Of a stretch of 64,000 nucleotides of DNA, positions 7,967 to 15,742 are shown piece by piece. Every line of letters begins with the position of its first letter. Position 1 is the first letter of the stretch. The notes under the pieces were generated by a model. It saw only the letters and a list, made by a program, of their open reading frames with translations, made no database searches and had not been told where the DNA came from. A program made the position numbers and the translations under genes. Origin of the DNA: Yonghaparkia sp. Root332 (GTDB lineage: Bacteria > Actinomycetota > Actinomycetes > Actinomycetales > Microbacteriaceae); assembly GCF_001425665.1 (NCBI RefSeq), contig NZ_LMCX01000001.1:776623-840622 (forward strand), read 5' to 3'.

Positions 7967-10284
7967 TCCGCCGGGAGCTCCATGAGGGGTGGATGCTGCG
8001 CTCCGCGGGCGGGCCCGTCCCGTCCTCGATCGCCGGGCGGGCGATCCCGGCGAGCGTGCCGGGCGTCGTCCACACCGACCTCCTGACCGCCGGACTCATC
8101 CCCGACCCGTATCTCGGGATGAACGAGCACGAGCTCACGTGGATCGGCCGCAGCCGCTGGCGTTACAGCCTCGACTTCGACTGGCACGATGACGGCATGC
8201 GCCGTCATGACCTCGCGTGTGACGGGCTCGACACGAGCGCCGTGGTGCGACTCAACGGCGTGGAGCTAGGCCGCGTCGCGAATCAGCACCGGCGATACCG
8301 CTTCGACCTGGCCGACGTGCTCGTGAGCGGCGCCAACCGGCTAGAGATCGAGTTCGATTCGGCGCTCGAGATCGTGGAAGAAGAGGCGCGGCGGGTCGGC
8401 GATCCTCCTCGTCCGCCGGTGTTCCCCCACCCCTTCTCGCTCCTGCGGAAGTCGGCGTGCAACTTCGGGTGGGACTGGGGGCTCGACGTCGTCACGGCCG
8501 GAATCTGGCGGCCGATCGCGATCGAGAGCTGGAACGGCACTCGGATCAGCGCCGTGCGAGCCTCTGCGCGCGCCGATCGCACGGCGACCGTGACGGTCGA
8601 CCTCGAGGGCGACGGCGACTTCACCGCGACGATCGCCGGCGTGAGCGCGACGGGGCGCGGCTCGGTCGAGCTCGCGGTGTCGTCGGCTGAGCTGTGGTGG
8701 CCGCGGTCGCACGGCGCCCAGCCGCTCTACGACCTCGTCGTGGAGACGGATGACGATCGCGTCGTCCAGCGGGTCGGGTTCCGCACCGTGGAGATCGACT
8801 CCGCGGGCGGCGCGTTCGGCGTCCTGGTCAATGGCGAACCCGTGTTCGTGCGCGGCGCCAACTGGATCCCGGACGACGCCTTCCCGAGCCGCGTCGGTCG
8901 GGCCCGCATCGCGGCGCGCGTCACCGACGCGATCGAAGCGAACATGAACTTGCTGAGGGTCTGGGGCGGCGGCACGTTCGAGCACGACGACTTCTACGAC
9001 GAGTGCGACGAGCGCGGTGTCCTCGTCTGGCAGGACTTCTTGTTCGCCTGCTCGGCATACCCGGAGGAGGAGCCGCTCTACTCGGAGGTCGCGGCCGAGG
9101 CCCGCGACGCCGTCGACCGCCTGGCCTCGCACCCCTCGATCGCGTTGTGGAACGGAGCGAATGAGAACATCTGGCAGCACGTCGACCTCGACTGGGACAC
9201 GCAACTCGACGGTCGGACATGGGGCGAGCGCTATTACCTCGAGCTGCTGCCGAGCATCGTCGCGGCGCTCGATACCGACCGCCCGTACGTCCCCAACAGC
9301 CCCTTCTCGTGGAACTCGGAGAACCACCCCAACGATCCCTCCGACGGCCTTTGCCACCTCTGGGACGTCTGGAACGACCTCGACTACACCGCATACGCCG
9401 ACCACAGCCCGCGATTCGTGTCCGAGTTCGGGTTTCAGGGACCTCCGGCCTGGTCGACGCTCACGCGCGCAGTCCACGACGAGCCGCTACGACTCGACGG
9501 GCCACAGCTGCTCTCGCACCAGAAGGCCGACGACGGCCAGGCCAAGCTCGCGCGCGGCCTCGCCCCGCATCTTCCCCCGGGCCGCGACTTCGTCGATTGG
9601 CACTGGGCAACGCAGCTCAATCAGGCTAGGGCTGTGCGGTTCGGCATCCGCCACTTCCGCAGCCTGGCCCCGTACAATCAGGGCTCGATCGTCTGGCAGC
9701 TCAACGACTGCTGGCCCGTCGTGTCGTGGGCGGCGGTTGACGGTGACGGCGTGCGCAAACCGCTGTGGTTCGCGCTTCAGGAGGTCTACGCCGACCGCAT
9801 CGCGATCATCAGCGGCGACGAGATCGTCGCGATCAACGACAGCGCAGAGCCGCTCGACACGACGATCGAGGTCGTCCGTGCGACCGGACGCGAGTCCGTG
9901 ACGGTCTCGCTCGGGGCGCGGTCGGTGCGTCGGATGCCGCTCCCGAGCGGCTCGGGGTGGGTCGCCCTCCGCAGCGACGAGCTCGAGGGAGATCTCCGGC
10001 TCGCGGGAGAACCCGTCGATATCGATCTGTCCGCACCACGCATGACCACTCACGTTGATCGGACGGCGAACGGCTACCGAGTGACGGTGACGGCGGCTGA
10101 GCTCATCGTTGACCTCTGCCTGTTCCCCGACCGCATTCAGTCGACGGCGACCGTCGATCGATCGATGGTGTCTCTCATTCCCGGCGAGAGCGCGACGTTC
10201 GAAGTCGCCGTGCAGGGCGACATCGATCCGACGCTGCTCACGGCCGCGCCGGTGCTCCGGAGCGCCAACGACCTGTTCGGCTAG
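7963..10284 (+). CDS. glycoside hydrolase family 2, beta-mannosidase-like
   Basis: A 773-residue GH2 enzyme with jelly-roll, Ig-like and TIM-barrel parts in order. The N-terminus (HEGWMLRSAGG ... IPASVPGVVHTDLL) and DWGLDVVTAGIWRP are hallmarks of beta-mannosidases rather than beta-galactosidases. The acid/base is Glu401 in WNGANEN and the nucleophile is Glu488 in RFVSEFGFQ. It releases mannose from the non-reducing end of beta-1,4-manno-oligosaccharides in the cytoplasm. The GTG start overlaps the esterase stop. It is slightly shorter than many homologues (around 820 residues) but appears intact. Its TAG stop shares the palindrome CTAG with the stop of the convergent MarR gene. Confidence 0.88.
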   Translation: MIRRELHEGWMLRSAGGPVPSSIAGRAIPASVPGVVHTDLLTAGLIPDPYLGMNEHELTWIGRSRWRYSLDFDWHDDGMRRHDLACDGLDTSAVVRLNGVELGRVANQHRRYRFDLADVLVSGANRLEIEFDSALEIVEEEARRVGDPPRPPVFPHPFSLLRKSACNFGWDWGLDVVTAGIWRPIAIESWNGTRISAVRASARADRTATVTVDLEGDGDFTATIAGVSATGRGSVELAVSSAELWWPRSHGAQPLYDLVVETDDDRVVQRVGFRTVEIDSAGGAFGVLVNGEPVFVRGANWIPDDAFPSRVGRARIAARVTDAIEANMNLLRVWGGGTFEHDDFYDECDERGVLVWQDFLFACSAYPEEEPLYSEVAAEARDAVDRLASHPSIALWNGANENIWQHVDLDWDTQLDGRTWGERYYLELLPSIVAALDTDRPYVPNSPFSWNSENHPNDPSDGLCHLWDVWNDLDYTAYADHSPRFVSEFGFQGPPAWSTLTRAVHDEPLRLDGPQLLSHQKADDGQAKLARGLAPHLPPGRDFVDWHWATQLNQARAVRFGIRHFRSLAPYNQGSIVWQLNDCWPVVSWAAVDGDGVRKPLWFALQEVYADRIAIISGDEIVAINDSAEPLDTTIEVVRATGRESVTVSLGARSVRRMPLPSGSGWVALRSDELEGDLRLAGEPVDIDLSAPRMTTHVDRTANGYRVTVTAAELIVDLCLFPDRIQSTATVDRSMVSLIPGESATFEVAVQGDIDPTLLTAAPVLRSANDLFG

Positions 10285-10709
10285 CCGCGCAGTCGGCGGC
10301 AGAGATCGGCGAGCTGGGCGAGCTCCGCGGGGGCGAGCGAGCCGCCCACCCGGCGCGCGATCGAGTCGGCGTGGACGACCGCGACCCGCTTGAAGAGCTC
10401 CCAGCCCTCGTCGGTGAGGGCGGCGATCGTGCCGCGGGCGTCGGACTCGTCGGGGAGTTTCTCGACGAGCCCGCGCGCGGCCAGCCGGTCGATGAGCCGC
10501 GAGACGCTCGGCTGGCTGAGCAGGAGGTGCGGGATGAGGTCGCGGATGCGCATCCGACGCTCGGGCGCCCGGCTGAGGTTGAGCAGCACGTCGTACTCGG
10601 TGAACGAGATCTCGGTCGTCGGGAACTCTGCCGTGAGCTGCCGCAGCACGGAGACCTGGGCGCGGAACAGCGCCTCCCAGGCGTCGATGGCCAGCGACTT
10701 GTCGGTCAT
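10281..10709 (-). CDS. MarR-family transcriptional regulator
   Basis: A 142-residue winged-helix protein. The DNA-binding part (IRDLIPHLLLSQPSVSRLIDRLAARGLVEK) is followed by the wing region with DESDARGTIAALTDEG, which is typical of MarR proteins that sense small ligands or oxidative stress. It converges with the beta-mannosidase, and the two stop codons share CTAG. A TAGAGT box six bases before the ATG (10716-10721) indicates leaderless transcription. Interlocking GCAT/ATGC inverted repeats at 10711-10732 overlap this promoter and could be its own operator. No obvious target gene is adjacent. Confidence 0.88.
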   Translation of the reverse strand: MTDKSLAIDAWEALFRAQVSVLRQLTAEFPTTEISFTEYDVLLNLSRAPERRMRIRDLIPHLLLSQPSVSRLIDRLAARGLVEKLPDESDARGTIAALTDEGWELFKRVAVVHADSIARRVGGSLAPAELAQLADLCRRLRG

Positions 10710-10710
10710 G

Positions 10711-10732
10711 GCATTACTCTATGCACACGCAT
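10711..10732 (-). promoter_or_regulatory. leaderless promoter and possible operator of the MarR gene
   Basis: On the minus strand TAGAGT (10721 to 10716) lies exactly six bases upstream of the ATG. Two small inverted repeats interlock here: GCAT-N6-ATGC at 10711-10724 and ATGC-N4-GCAT at 10721-10732. MarR proteins usually bind short palindromes over their own -10 box, so autoregulation is plausible but not shown. Confidence 0.45.
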
Positions 10733-10756
10733 GCTCGTGCGGGTCGATGACATGAC

Positions 10757-10792
10757 AAAGGCCCGGCCGCCGAGGCGAGCGACCGGGCCTTT
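10757..10792. terminator. bidirectional hairpin terminator
   Basis: AAAGGCCCGG (10757-10766) and CCGGGCCTTT (10783-10792) form a perfect 10-bp stem with A and T tracts at the ends, so it can act in both directions. It sits upstream of the MarR promoter and downstream of the gene at 10934-11797, which it probably terminates. Confidence 0.7.
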
Positions 10793-10868
10793 CCCTTGCA
10801 CCAAGAGTGTCCTGCAATCACATTCCGCGTTCGCTGCCACAGCAAACAACTAACGCTCGATCAATGTA

Positions 10869-10887
10869 TAACGGTGAGGTAACGGTG
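10869..10887. repeat. tandem TAACGGTG direct repeats with 11-bp period in an AT-rich patch
   Basis: TAACGGTG occurs at 10869-10876 and 10880-10887, one helical turn apart, inside an unusually AT-rich intergenic stretch (about 10841-10915). Looser matches (AGTTATCTG, CGTTATTTT) continue the spacing. This layout resembles binding sites of OmpR/PhoB-type regulators. No gene starts immediately downstream on either strand. Confidence 0.35.
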
Positions 10888-10933
10888 TCTAGTTATCTGT
10901 TCGTTATTTTTCTGCGAGATCACCCAGAGCGGC

Positions 10934-11797
10934 TCAGGGGCGCTGCGGGGGGCGGTTCGGGTCGCTCGAACCCGGCACCGGGGGGAGCTTCTGCGTCGGG
11001 TCTGCGCTGCCCGCGGTCGACGTGCTCTTGGCGGGACGCGTCGCGGTCGTGCTGCTCGACGAGTCGGAGCGCAGCTCGTCGGCCTTAGCGCGCAGCTGCT
11101 CCTTCGCGCTCGGGCTCGAGCTCGCCTCCTCCTTGATCCGGGGCGCCTCAGCCTCGGCCTTCGACAGCCATCCCTCCCAGCGCGCCTGCATCGGCTTGAT
11201 GAGGCCGCCACCGGCTCCGACGACGATGACGCCGCCGATGATCGCGAGCACCGTGATGAGCACGGGCGTCGTGACGGTCGTGGCGATCTCGACCTGGTTG
11301 AGCGCCGCGGTGATCCCGAGGAAGAGGATGAAGATGCTCGCGATGTTCGCGATGACCCTCCCGTACGAGAGGCCGCCGAGCATCCCCTGGATCAGGGTCT
11401 TCGCCCCGGCCGCGATCGCCGCGGCGACGATGACGATGATGATCGCGACGATGACGCGCGGCAGGAAGGCGATGATGCCCTCGAGCAGGTCGCTCACCGG
11501 GTTCGGCCCGAAGACGCCGAAGGCGAACTGCAGGACGAAGAGGACGAGCGTGTAGTAGACGATCTTCGAGATGATGTCGCTCGCGTCGAACTTGGATCGG
11601 TCGAGGGCCTTCTTCACGCCCCCGCGCTCGACGAGGCGGTCGAAGCCGACGCGCTCGAGCAGCTTGTCGAGGCCCTTCGCGATGAGCTTCGCGATGATGA
11701 GCCCGACGACGAGGATGATGATGAAGAGAAGGAGCTTGGGCAGGAAGTCGATGACATTCGCGAGCCCGTCGCGAACGATGACGTTGACGTCATTCAT
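10934..11797 (-). CDS. MscS-like TM-helix membrane protein
   Basis: A 287-residue protein starting at the second of two overlapping ATGs (11797), with GAAAGG eight bases upstream; longer in-frame starts lack this. The N-terminal membrane helices (KLLLFIIILVVGLIIAKLIA), the GLDKLLERVGFDRLVERGG linker and the next hydrophobic blocks match the conserved TM-helix repeat (PF05552) found in small mechanosensitive-channel-related proteins. There is no full MscS beta domain. The last 80 residues are charged, then Ser/Thr/Pro-rich and probably disordered in the cytoplasm. It likely helps with osmotic or envelope stress, but channel activity is not certain. Confidence 0.7.
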   Translation of the reverse strand: MNDVNVIVRDGLANVIDFLPKLLLFIIILVVGLIIAKLIAKGLDKLLERVGFDRLVERGGVKKALDRSKFDASDIISKIVYYTLVLFVLQFAFGVFGPNPVSDLLEGIIAFLPRVIVAIIIVIVAAAIAAGAKTLIQGMLGGLSYGRVIANIASIFILFLGITAALNQVEIATTVTTPVLITVLAIIGGVIVVGAGGGLIKPMQARWEGWLSKAEAEAPRIKEEASSSPSAKEQLRAKADELRSDSSSSTTATRPAKSTSTAGSADPTQKLPPVPGSSDPNRPPQRP

Positions 11798-11835
11798 AAG
11801 AAACCTTTCGATGAGTGCGGTGCTCGTCGAGACTG

Positions 11836-11852
11836 GCCCCCGGACGGGGGGC
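11836..11852 (-). terminator. GC hairpin after the winged-helix gene
   Basis: GCCCCC (11836-11841) pairs with GGGGGC (11847-11852) over a five-base loop, 70 bases past the stop of the winged-helix gene on the minus strand. There is no T run, as is common for terminators in such GC-rich genomes. Confidence 0.35.
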
Positions 11853-11920
11853 GCGGGCAGGGGCTTGCGCTCGGCGCGATCGTGCCCCACCATCGCGCGC
11901 CCGCGGCGGTCGAACGCGTT

Positions 11921-12637
11921 CTAGAAGAAGTCGGGAGACGGCGTCGAGGAGTACGTGATCGACACGTCGGCGTGACGGTCGAACCGGTACCCGGCGCCGC
12001 GGACTGTGCGCACGATGTCCTCGTAGCCGCCGAGCTTGGAGCGCAGGCGGCGCACGTGCACGTCGATCGTGCGCTCGTTCGGCACGTCCCCGTCCTCATC
12101 GGAGCCCTCAGACCACAGCGACGAGATGAGCTCGCTGCGGTCGATCGTGCGGCCCTCGCGGAGCACCAGGTACTGCAGGAGCTCGAACTCCTTGTAGGTG
12201 AGCGACGCCGTCTCGCCATCGAGCACCACGCGCTTGCGCGAGATGTCGATGACGACGCCGGGCACGATGCGCTCGGTGGGCGACTCGGTGCGGCGATAGC
12301 GGGCGAGCGCCGCGGGATCCTGCAGGGCCAGGCGCACCACCTCGACGTCGCGGCCGCCCGCGCCGGTCGGGGCGAGAGCGACGGCGGCGTGCGTCTCGGC
12401 GCTCGGGGCGAGCTCGGCGGTCACGCGCTTGAGCTCGCTCACCAGGCGACCCAGGTCGATGCCGGCCGCGGCGGCCTTGCGCTCGTCGAGGCCCACGTAG
12501 AGCACGAAGCCGCGGGCCTCCGTTCCCGACGGCACCGCGCGCTGACGCGAGGCGTCACCGGTCGCGGGCCGGGCGGTCTCGGCGGAGTCGAAGGGCTCGG
12601 CGCTCGCGGAGAGGCGGGGGTCGTGTCGGTCGGTCAT
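11921..12637 (-). CDS. winged-helix regulator with an OmpR/PhoB-type DNA-binding domain but no receiver
   Basis: A 238-residue protein. The C-terminal third (about residues 135-225: LTYKEFELLQYLVLREGRTI, then ERTIDVHVRRLRSKLG, then IVRTVRGAGYRF) is a complete Trans_reg_C domain. The N-terminal 130 residues hold no phosphoacceptor receiver: the conserved Asp and Lys pattern is absent. This half has an Ala-rich region ending near ALARYRRTESPT that I do not recognise. The protein probably responds to something other than a partner histidine kinase. No kinase gene lies nearby. The ATG is preceded by only weak ribosome-binding sequence. Confidence 0.82.
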   Translation of the reverse strand: MTDRHDPRLSASAEPFDSAETARPATGDASRQRAVPSGTEARGFVLYVGLDERKAAAAGIDLGRLVSELKRVTAELAPSAETHAAVALAPTGAGGRDVEVVRLALQDPAALARYRRTESPTERIVPGVVIDISRKRVVLDGETASLTYKEFELLQYLVLREGRTIDRSELISSLWSEGSDEDGDVPNERTIDVHVRRLRSKLGGYEDIVRTVRGAGYRFDRHADVSITYSSTPSPDFF

Positions 12638-12680
12638 CGGTGTCCGATGCGGGAGGCGATCAGCGGCGGGCGGGCGGCGG

Positions 12681-12779
12681 TCACGCGCGCGGTCGACGAC
12701 GATCGTCCGTGCGCCGCGGCATCATGCCGGCGTTCCCAGGGGCCTCGAAGGAGGTCGGGGGCAGCGCGTGGACGGTCAT
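12681..12779 (-). CDS. possible 32-residue small protein upstream of the winged-helix gene
   Basis: An ATG-started frame of 32 codons (start MTVHALPPTSFEAPGN, basic Arg-rich end), 43 bases before the winged-helix gene on the same strand. TACTGT (12785-12790) lies five bases upstream of the ATG, close to the leaderless spacing seen at several genes here. It may instead mark the promoter of a leader for the regulator. No family is recognised, and GC-rich DNA yields chance frames, so this is tentative. Confidence 0.28.
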   Translation of the reverse strand: MTVHALPPTSFEAPGNAGMMPRRTDDRRRPRA

Positions 12780-12888
12780 GCCCGACAGTATCCTCGCCGC
12801 GCTCGCGCGCGGTCAAGGCGCCCCGCCGCCACCGCGACACACGACGACACACGCGAGCGCGGTTCGCGATCGAAGGAGCGGGAGGCGC

Positions 12889-13524
12889 TCAGCCGACCGT
12901 TCCGTAGAGGCGATCGCCGGCATCCCCGAGACCGGGCACGATGTAGCCGTGCTCGTTGAGGCGCTCATCGAGAGCGCCGAGCACGATCGTCACGTCGCGG
13001 CCCTCGACGGCCTTCTCGATCGCGGCGAGTCCCTCGGGGGCGGCGAGCAGGCAGATCGCGGTGACGTCCTGCGCGCCGCGGTCGAAGAGGTACTCGATGG
13101 CCGACAGCAGCGAACCGCCCGTCGCGAGCATGGGGTCGAGGACGAAGCACTGCCGGTTCGACAGGTCGTCGGGCAGGCGCTCGGCGTAGACGCTCGGCTC
13201 GAGGGTCTCCTCGTTGCGCACCATGCCGAGGAACCCGACCTCGGCGCTCGGCACGAGCTTGACCATGCCGTCGAGCATGCCGAGGCCCGCGCGCAGGATC
13301 GGCACGATGAGCGGTCGCGGCTCGGCGATCGCGAGGCCGACGGTCTGGGTCACGGGGGTCGTGATCGTGACCTCCTCCACGCGCACGTCGCGCGTCGCCT
13401 CGTAGGCGAGGAGGGTCACGAGCTCCTCCGTCAGCGCGCGGAAGGTCGGCGAGGGCGTGCGCTCGTCGCGGAGCACCGTGAGCTTGTGGGTGATCAGAGG
13501 GTGGTCGGCTACGTGCACTCGCAT
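12889..13524 (-). CDS. upp: uracil phosphoribosyltransferase
   Basis: A 211-residue enzyme of normal length. It converts uracil and PRPP to UMP in pyrimidine salvage. The PRPP loop is [15 protein letters not shown], the N-terminal [20 protein letters not shown] matches Upp closely, and the C-terminal uracil-binding segment [16 protein letters not shown] is intact. On the minus strand TAGATT (13531-13536) lies six bases before the ATG, so the message is probably leaderless. It diverges from tadA across only 24 bases. Confidence 0.96.
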   Translation of the reverse strand: MRVHVADHPLITHKLTVLRDERTPSPTFRALTEELVTLLAYEATRDVRVEEVTITTPVTQTVGLAIAEPRPLIVPILRAGLGMLDGMVKLVPSAEVGFLGMVRNEETLEPSVYAERLPDDLSNRQCFVLDPMLATGGSLLSAIEYLFDRGAQDVTAICLLAAPEGLAAIEKAVEGRDVTIVLGALDERLNEHGYIVPGLGDAGDRLYGTVG

Positions 13525-13548
13525 AGGCTCAATCTAACGGAGGTGGCG
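13525..13548. promoter_or_regulatory. compact divergent promoter between upp and tadA
   Basis: Minus strand: TAGATT at 13531-13536, six bases before the upp ATG (leaderless layout). Plus strand: TAGGCT (13524-13529) could be a -10 for tadA, which has its own ribosome binding site (GGAGGTG, 13539-13545). Both starts therefore share a 24-base gap. Confidence 0.5.
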
Positions 13549-14016
13549 ATGACCGCAGTGTCCGAGCGCGACCGCGAGGCCATGCGCGCGGCGCTCGTCG
13601 AGGCCCGCGCGGCGCTCGCCACCGCCGACGTCCCCGTCGGAGCCGTCGTGCTCGACGCGCAGGGTCGCATCATCGGTCGGGGGCGGAACGAGCGCGAGCG
13701 CCTCGCCGACCCGACCGCCCACGCTGAGATCGTCGCCCTGCGCGAAGCGGCCGCGGCATCCGGCGACTGGCAATTGAGCGGATGCACGCTCGTGGTCACT
13801 CTCGAGCCCTGCGTCATGTGCGCCGGGGCCATCCTGTCGGCGCGCATCCCGCGCGTCGTCTTCGGCGCGTGGGACGACAAGGCCGGGGCGGCCGGGAGCG
13901 TGCTCGACGTGCTGCGCGACCGCAGCCTGCCGATCCGCGTCGCCGAGGTCGTGGGCGGGGTGCTCGCGGAGGAGAGCGCGGCTCTGCTCAGCGAGTTCTT
14001 CCGGGCGCGGCGCTGA
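13549..14016 (+). CDS. tadA: tRNA-specific adenosine deaminase
   Basis: A 155-residue zinc deaminase. The catalytic motif HAE (His58, Glu60) and the zinc ligands in EPCVMC (Cys88, Cys91) are all present. It converts A34 to inosine in tRNA-Arg(ACG), which is essential for reading CGN codons. The ATG at 13549 has a strong GGAGGTG site and fits the family N-terminus. The 3' end overlaps the convergent CDF gene by 29 bases. Confidence 0.93.
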   Translation: MTAVSERDREAMRAALVEARAALATADVPVGAVVLDAQGRIIGRGRNERERLADPTAHAEIVALREAAAASGDWQLSGCTLVVTLEPCVMCAGAILSARIPRVVFGAWDDKAGAAGSVLDVLRDRSLPIRVAEVVGGVLAEESAALLSEFFRARR

Positions 14017-14914
14017 GCCCCGGCTCGATGTAGATGACGCGCGCGTGCGGCACGGCCTCGCGCAGCTCGGCCTCGAGGGCGTTGATCGACTCGGCGACCT
14101 GCTCGATCGGCTCGCCGCCGTCGAACGTGACCTTCGCCGCGACGAGCAGCTCGTCCGGCCCCAGGTAGAGCGTCTTCATGTGGATCAGGCGTGACACCGC
14201 CCCGTGCCCGGAGATCACGGCGCGGATGCGCGCGTCGTCCTCCCGGGAGGCGCCCTCGCCGACGAGCAGGCTCTTCGTCTCGATGCCCAGCACGATCGCC
14301 ACGAGCACGAGGAGCAGCCCGATCATGATCGTCCCGATCGCGTCCCACAGGGAGTCGCCCGTGAGGATGGTGAGCCCCACGCCGATCAGGGCGAGAACCA
14401 GGCCGAGCAGCGCGGCGACGTCCTCCAGGAGGACGACCGGGAGCTCGGGCGACTTCGCCCGACGGACGAACTGCACCCACGACTGATCGCCGCGAACCTG
14501 GTTCGACTCGCGGACCGCGGTGCGCAGCGAGAAGCTCTCGAGCGCGATGGCGATGACGAGCACGACGATCGGCAGCCACGCGTTCTCGAGCGGGTGCGGC
14601 TCGCGCAGCTTGGCGATGCCCTCGTAGAGCGAGAAGACCCCGCCGACCGAGAACAGGATGATCGCCACGACGAACGCGTAGACGTACCGCTCGCGCCCGT
14701 AGCCGAAGGGATGCTCGGTGTCGGCCTCCCGCCGCGACCGGCGCCCGCCGATCAGCAGCAGGAGCTGGTTGCCGGCGTCGGCGACGGAGTGCACGCTCTC
14801 GGCGAGCATCGCGCTGGAGCCCGAGACGAGGAACGCGATGAACTTGGTCACCGCGATCCCGGTGTTGGCGAGCAGTGCGGCGATGATCGCCTTCGAGCCT
14901 CCCGAGGCGCTCAT
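13988..14914 (-). CDS. cation diffusion facilitator family metal exporter
   Basis: A 308-residue membrane protein of the CDF family. Helix 2 carries the metal site (AMLAESVHSVADAGNQ), followed by HPFGYGRERYVYAF, then more helices, with ALLGLVLALIGVGLT in the fifth. The C-terminal cytoplasmic ZT_dimer domain (RIRAVISGHGAVSRLIHMKT onward) is complete. It exports Zn(II), Mn(II) or a similar ion by proton exchange; specificity cannot be read. It is the last gene of a three-gene minus-strand run that includes a four-helix protein and a free-standing domain resembling its own C-terminus. GAGGA precedes the ATG. Confidence 0.9.
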   Translation of the reverse strand: MSASGGSKAIIAALLANTGIAVTKFIAFLVSGSSAMLAESVHSVADAGNQLLLLIGGRRSRREADTEHPFGYGRERYVYAFVVAIILFSVGGVFSLYEGIAKLREPHPLENAWLPIVVLVIAIALESFSLRTAVRESNQVRGDQSWVQFVRRAKSPELPVVLLEDVAALLGLVLALIGVGLTILTGDSLWDAIGTIMIGLLLVLVAIVLGIETKSLLVGEGASREDDARIRAVISGHGAVSRLIHMKTLYLGPDELLVAAKVTFDGGEPIEQVAESINALEAELREAVPHARVIYIEPGLSAAPGRTR

Positions 14915-14924
14915 CGCGTCCTCA

Positions 14925-15284
14925 TCACCAGAAGACGGCGAGGACGACGTTGACGAGCGCGAGCCCGCCCGCCGCGTGGAAGAACGGCTTGATCGAGCGG
15001 TCGTTGCTGCCCGAGCGCGCCTTGCGCCAGCCTAGGAGCGCCGCGACGAAGACGACGATGGCGATCACGAGCTTCGTGATGATCTTCGCGTAGTCGAGGT
15101 CGCGGTCGAGACCCTCGGCGAGACCGGTGAGGAGGATGCCGGTGACGAGCTGCGTGATCGCCCCGCCGAGGACGGCGGTGATCGCGAAGCCGTCGTTCCT
15201 TCGCATCTGCAGCAGGAAGGGGCCGATGATCGCCGCGAGACCGATCACGTGGCCGACGACGAGGAACGAGTAGAGGAACTCCAT
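14925..15284 (-). CDS. small four-helix membrane protein of unknown function
   Basis: A 119-residue protein with four hydrophobic segments (FLYSFLVVGHVIGLAAIIGPF; ITAVLGGAITQLVTGILLTG; KIITKLVIAIVVFVAALLGW; FHAAGGLALVNVVLAVFW). Conserved-looking His12 and His103 lie within or next to helices. It ends 10 bases before the CDF start, so both are likely on one transcript. A role in metal handling is only a guess from position. I do not recognise a named family with confidence. Confidence 0.7.
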   Translation of the reverse strand: MEFLYSFLVVGHVIGLAAIIGPFLLQMRRNDGFAITAVLGGAITQLVTGILLTGLAEGLDRDLDYAKIITKLVIAIVVFVAALLGWRKARSGSNDRSIKPFFHAAGGLALVNVVLAVFW

Positions 15285-15305
15285 GACGTGATCCTGGCAG
15301 AGCCG

Positions 15306-15680
15306 CTAGTCGGCGCCGCGGATGACGATGACGTCGGTCGGCGTGTCCATGTCGTCGCGCGGTCCCGCGACGTCCGGCTCGAGCACGATCGCCGAGATGG
15401 TGGGGGCGGCGGCGCGGATGCCCGCCTTCACCTCGCGCAGCACGGCGACGACATCGGCGACCGGCGTGGAGGGCCCGAAGCCGAGGACGGCGGTGACGAG
15501 CGCGCCGCTGCCGTGACGGTGGATGACGACCTCGCCGACGCTCTGCACGCCCGGCGTGAGGACGAGCACCTCGCGGATCGCGGCGGCCTCGCGCGGGTCG
15601 ACACCCTGCGCCGAGGTGCCGTTCCCGGCGCCCTGCGCCGCGACTCCCCGGGCCGTCGTGCTGTCTCCGGTCGCGCTCAT
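15306..15680 (-). CDS. small protein resembling a free-standing CDF C-terminal (ZT_dimer) domain
   Basis: A 124-residue soluble protein. After about 28 Ala/Gly/Thr-rich residues, the rest (ILVLTPGVQSVGEV-type strand, EVVIHRHGSGALVTAVLGF, VADVVAVLREVKAGIRAAAP, ISAIVLEPDV) follows the beta-alpha-beta-beta pattern of the cytoplasmic ZT_dimer domain of metal exporters. The start at 15680 was chosen because GGAGGGCGAAGG precedes it; longer in-frame starts lack this. It leads the run ending in the CDF exporter, so it may dimerise with or sense metal for it. The homology is judged by eye and should be tested. Confidence 0.5.
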   Translation of the reverse strand: MSATGDSTTARGVAAQGAGNGTSAQGVDPREAAAIREVLVLTPGVQSVGEVVIHRHGSGALVTAVLGFGPSTPVADVVAVLREVKAGIRAAAPTISAIVLEPDVAGPRDDMDTPTDVIVIRGAD

Positions 15681-15742
15681 GCCTTCGCCCTCCATCGGTC
15701 GATCCGCCGCTTGCCGTAGGTCCTCCAACCTACACTCGTGGC

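Noticed and set aside
10807-11088. A small plus-strand frame across the AT-rich patch
   Set aside because: Most of it is antisense to the channel gene, and its sequence has no coding character beyond the overlap.
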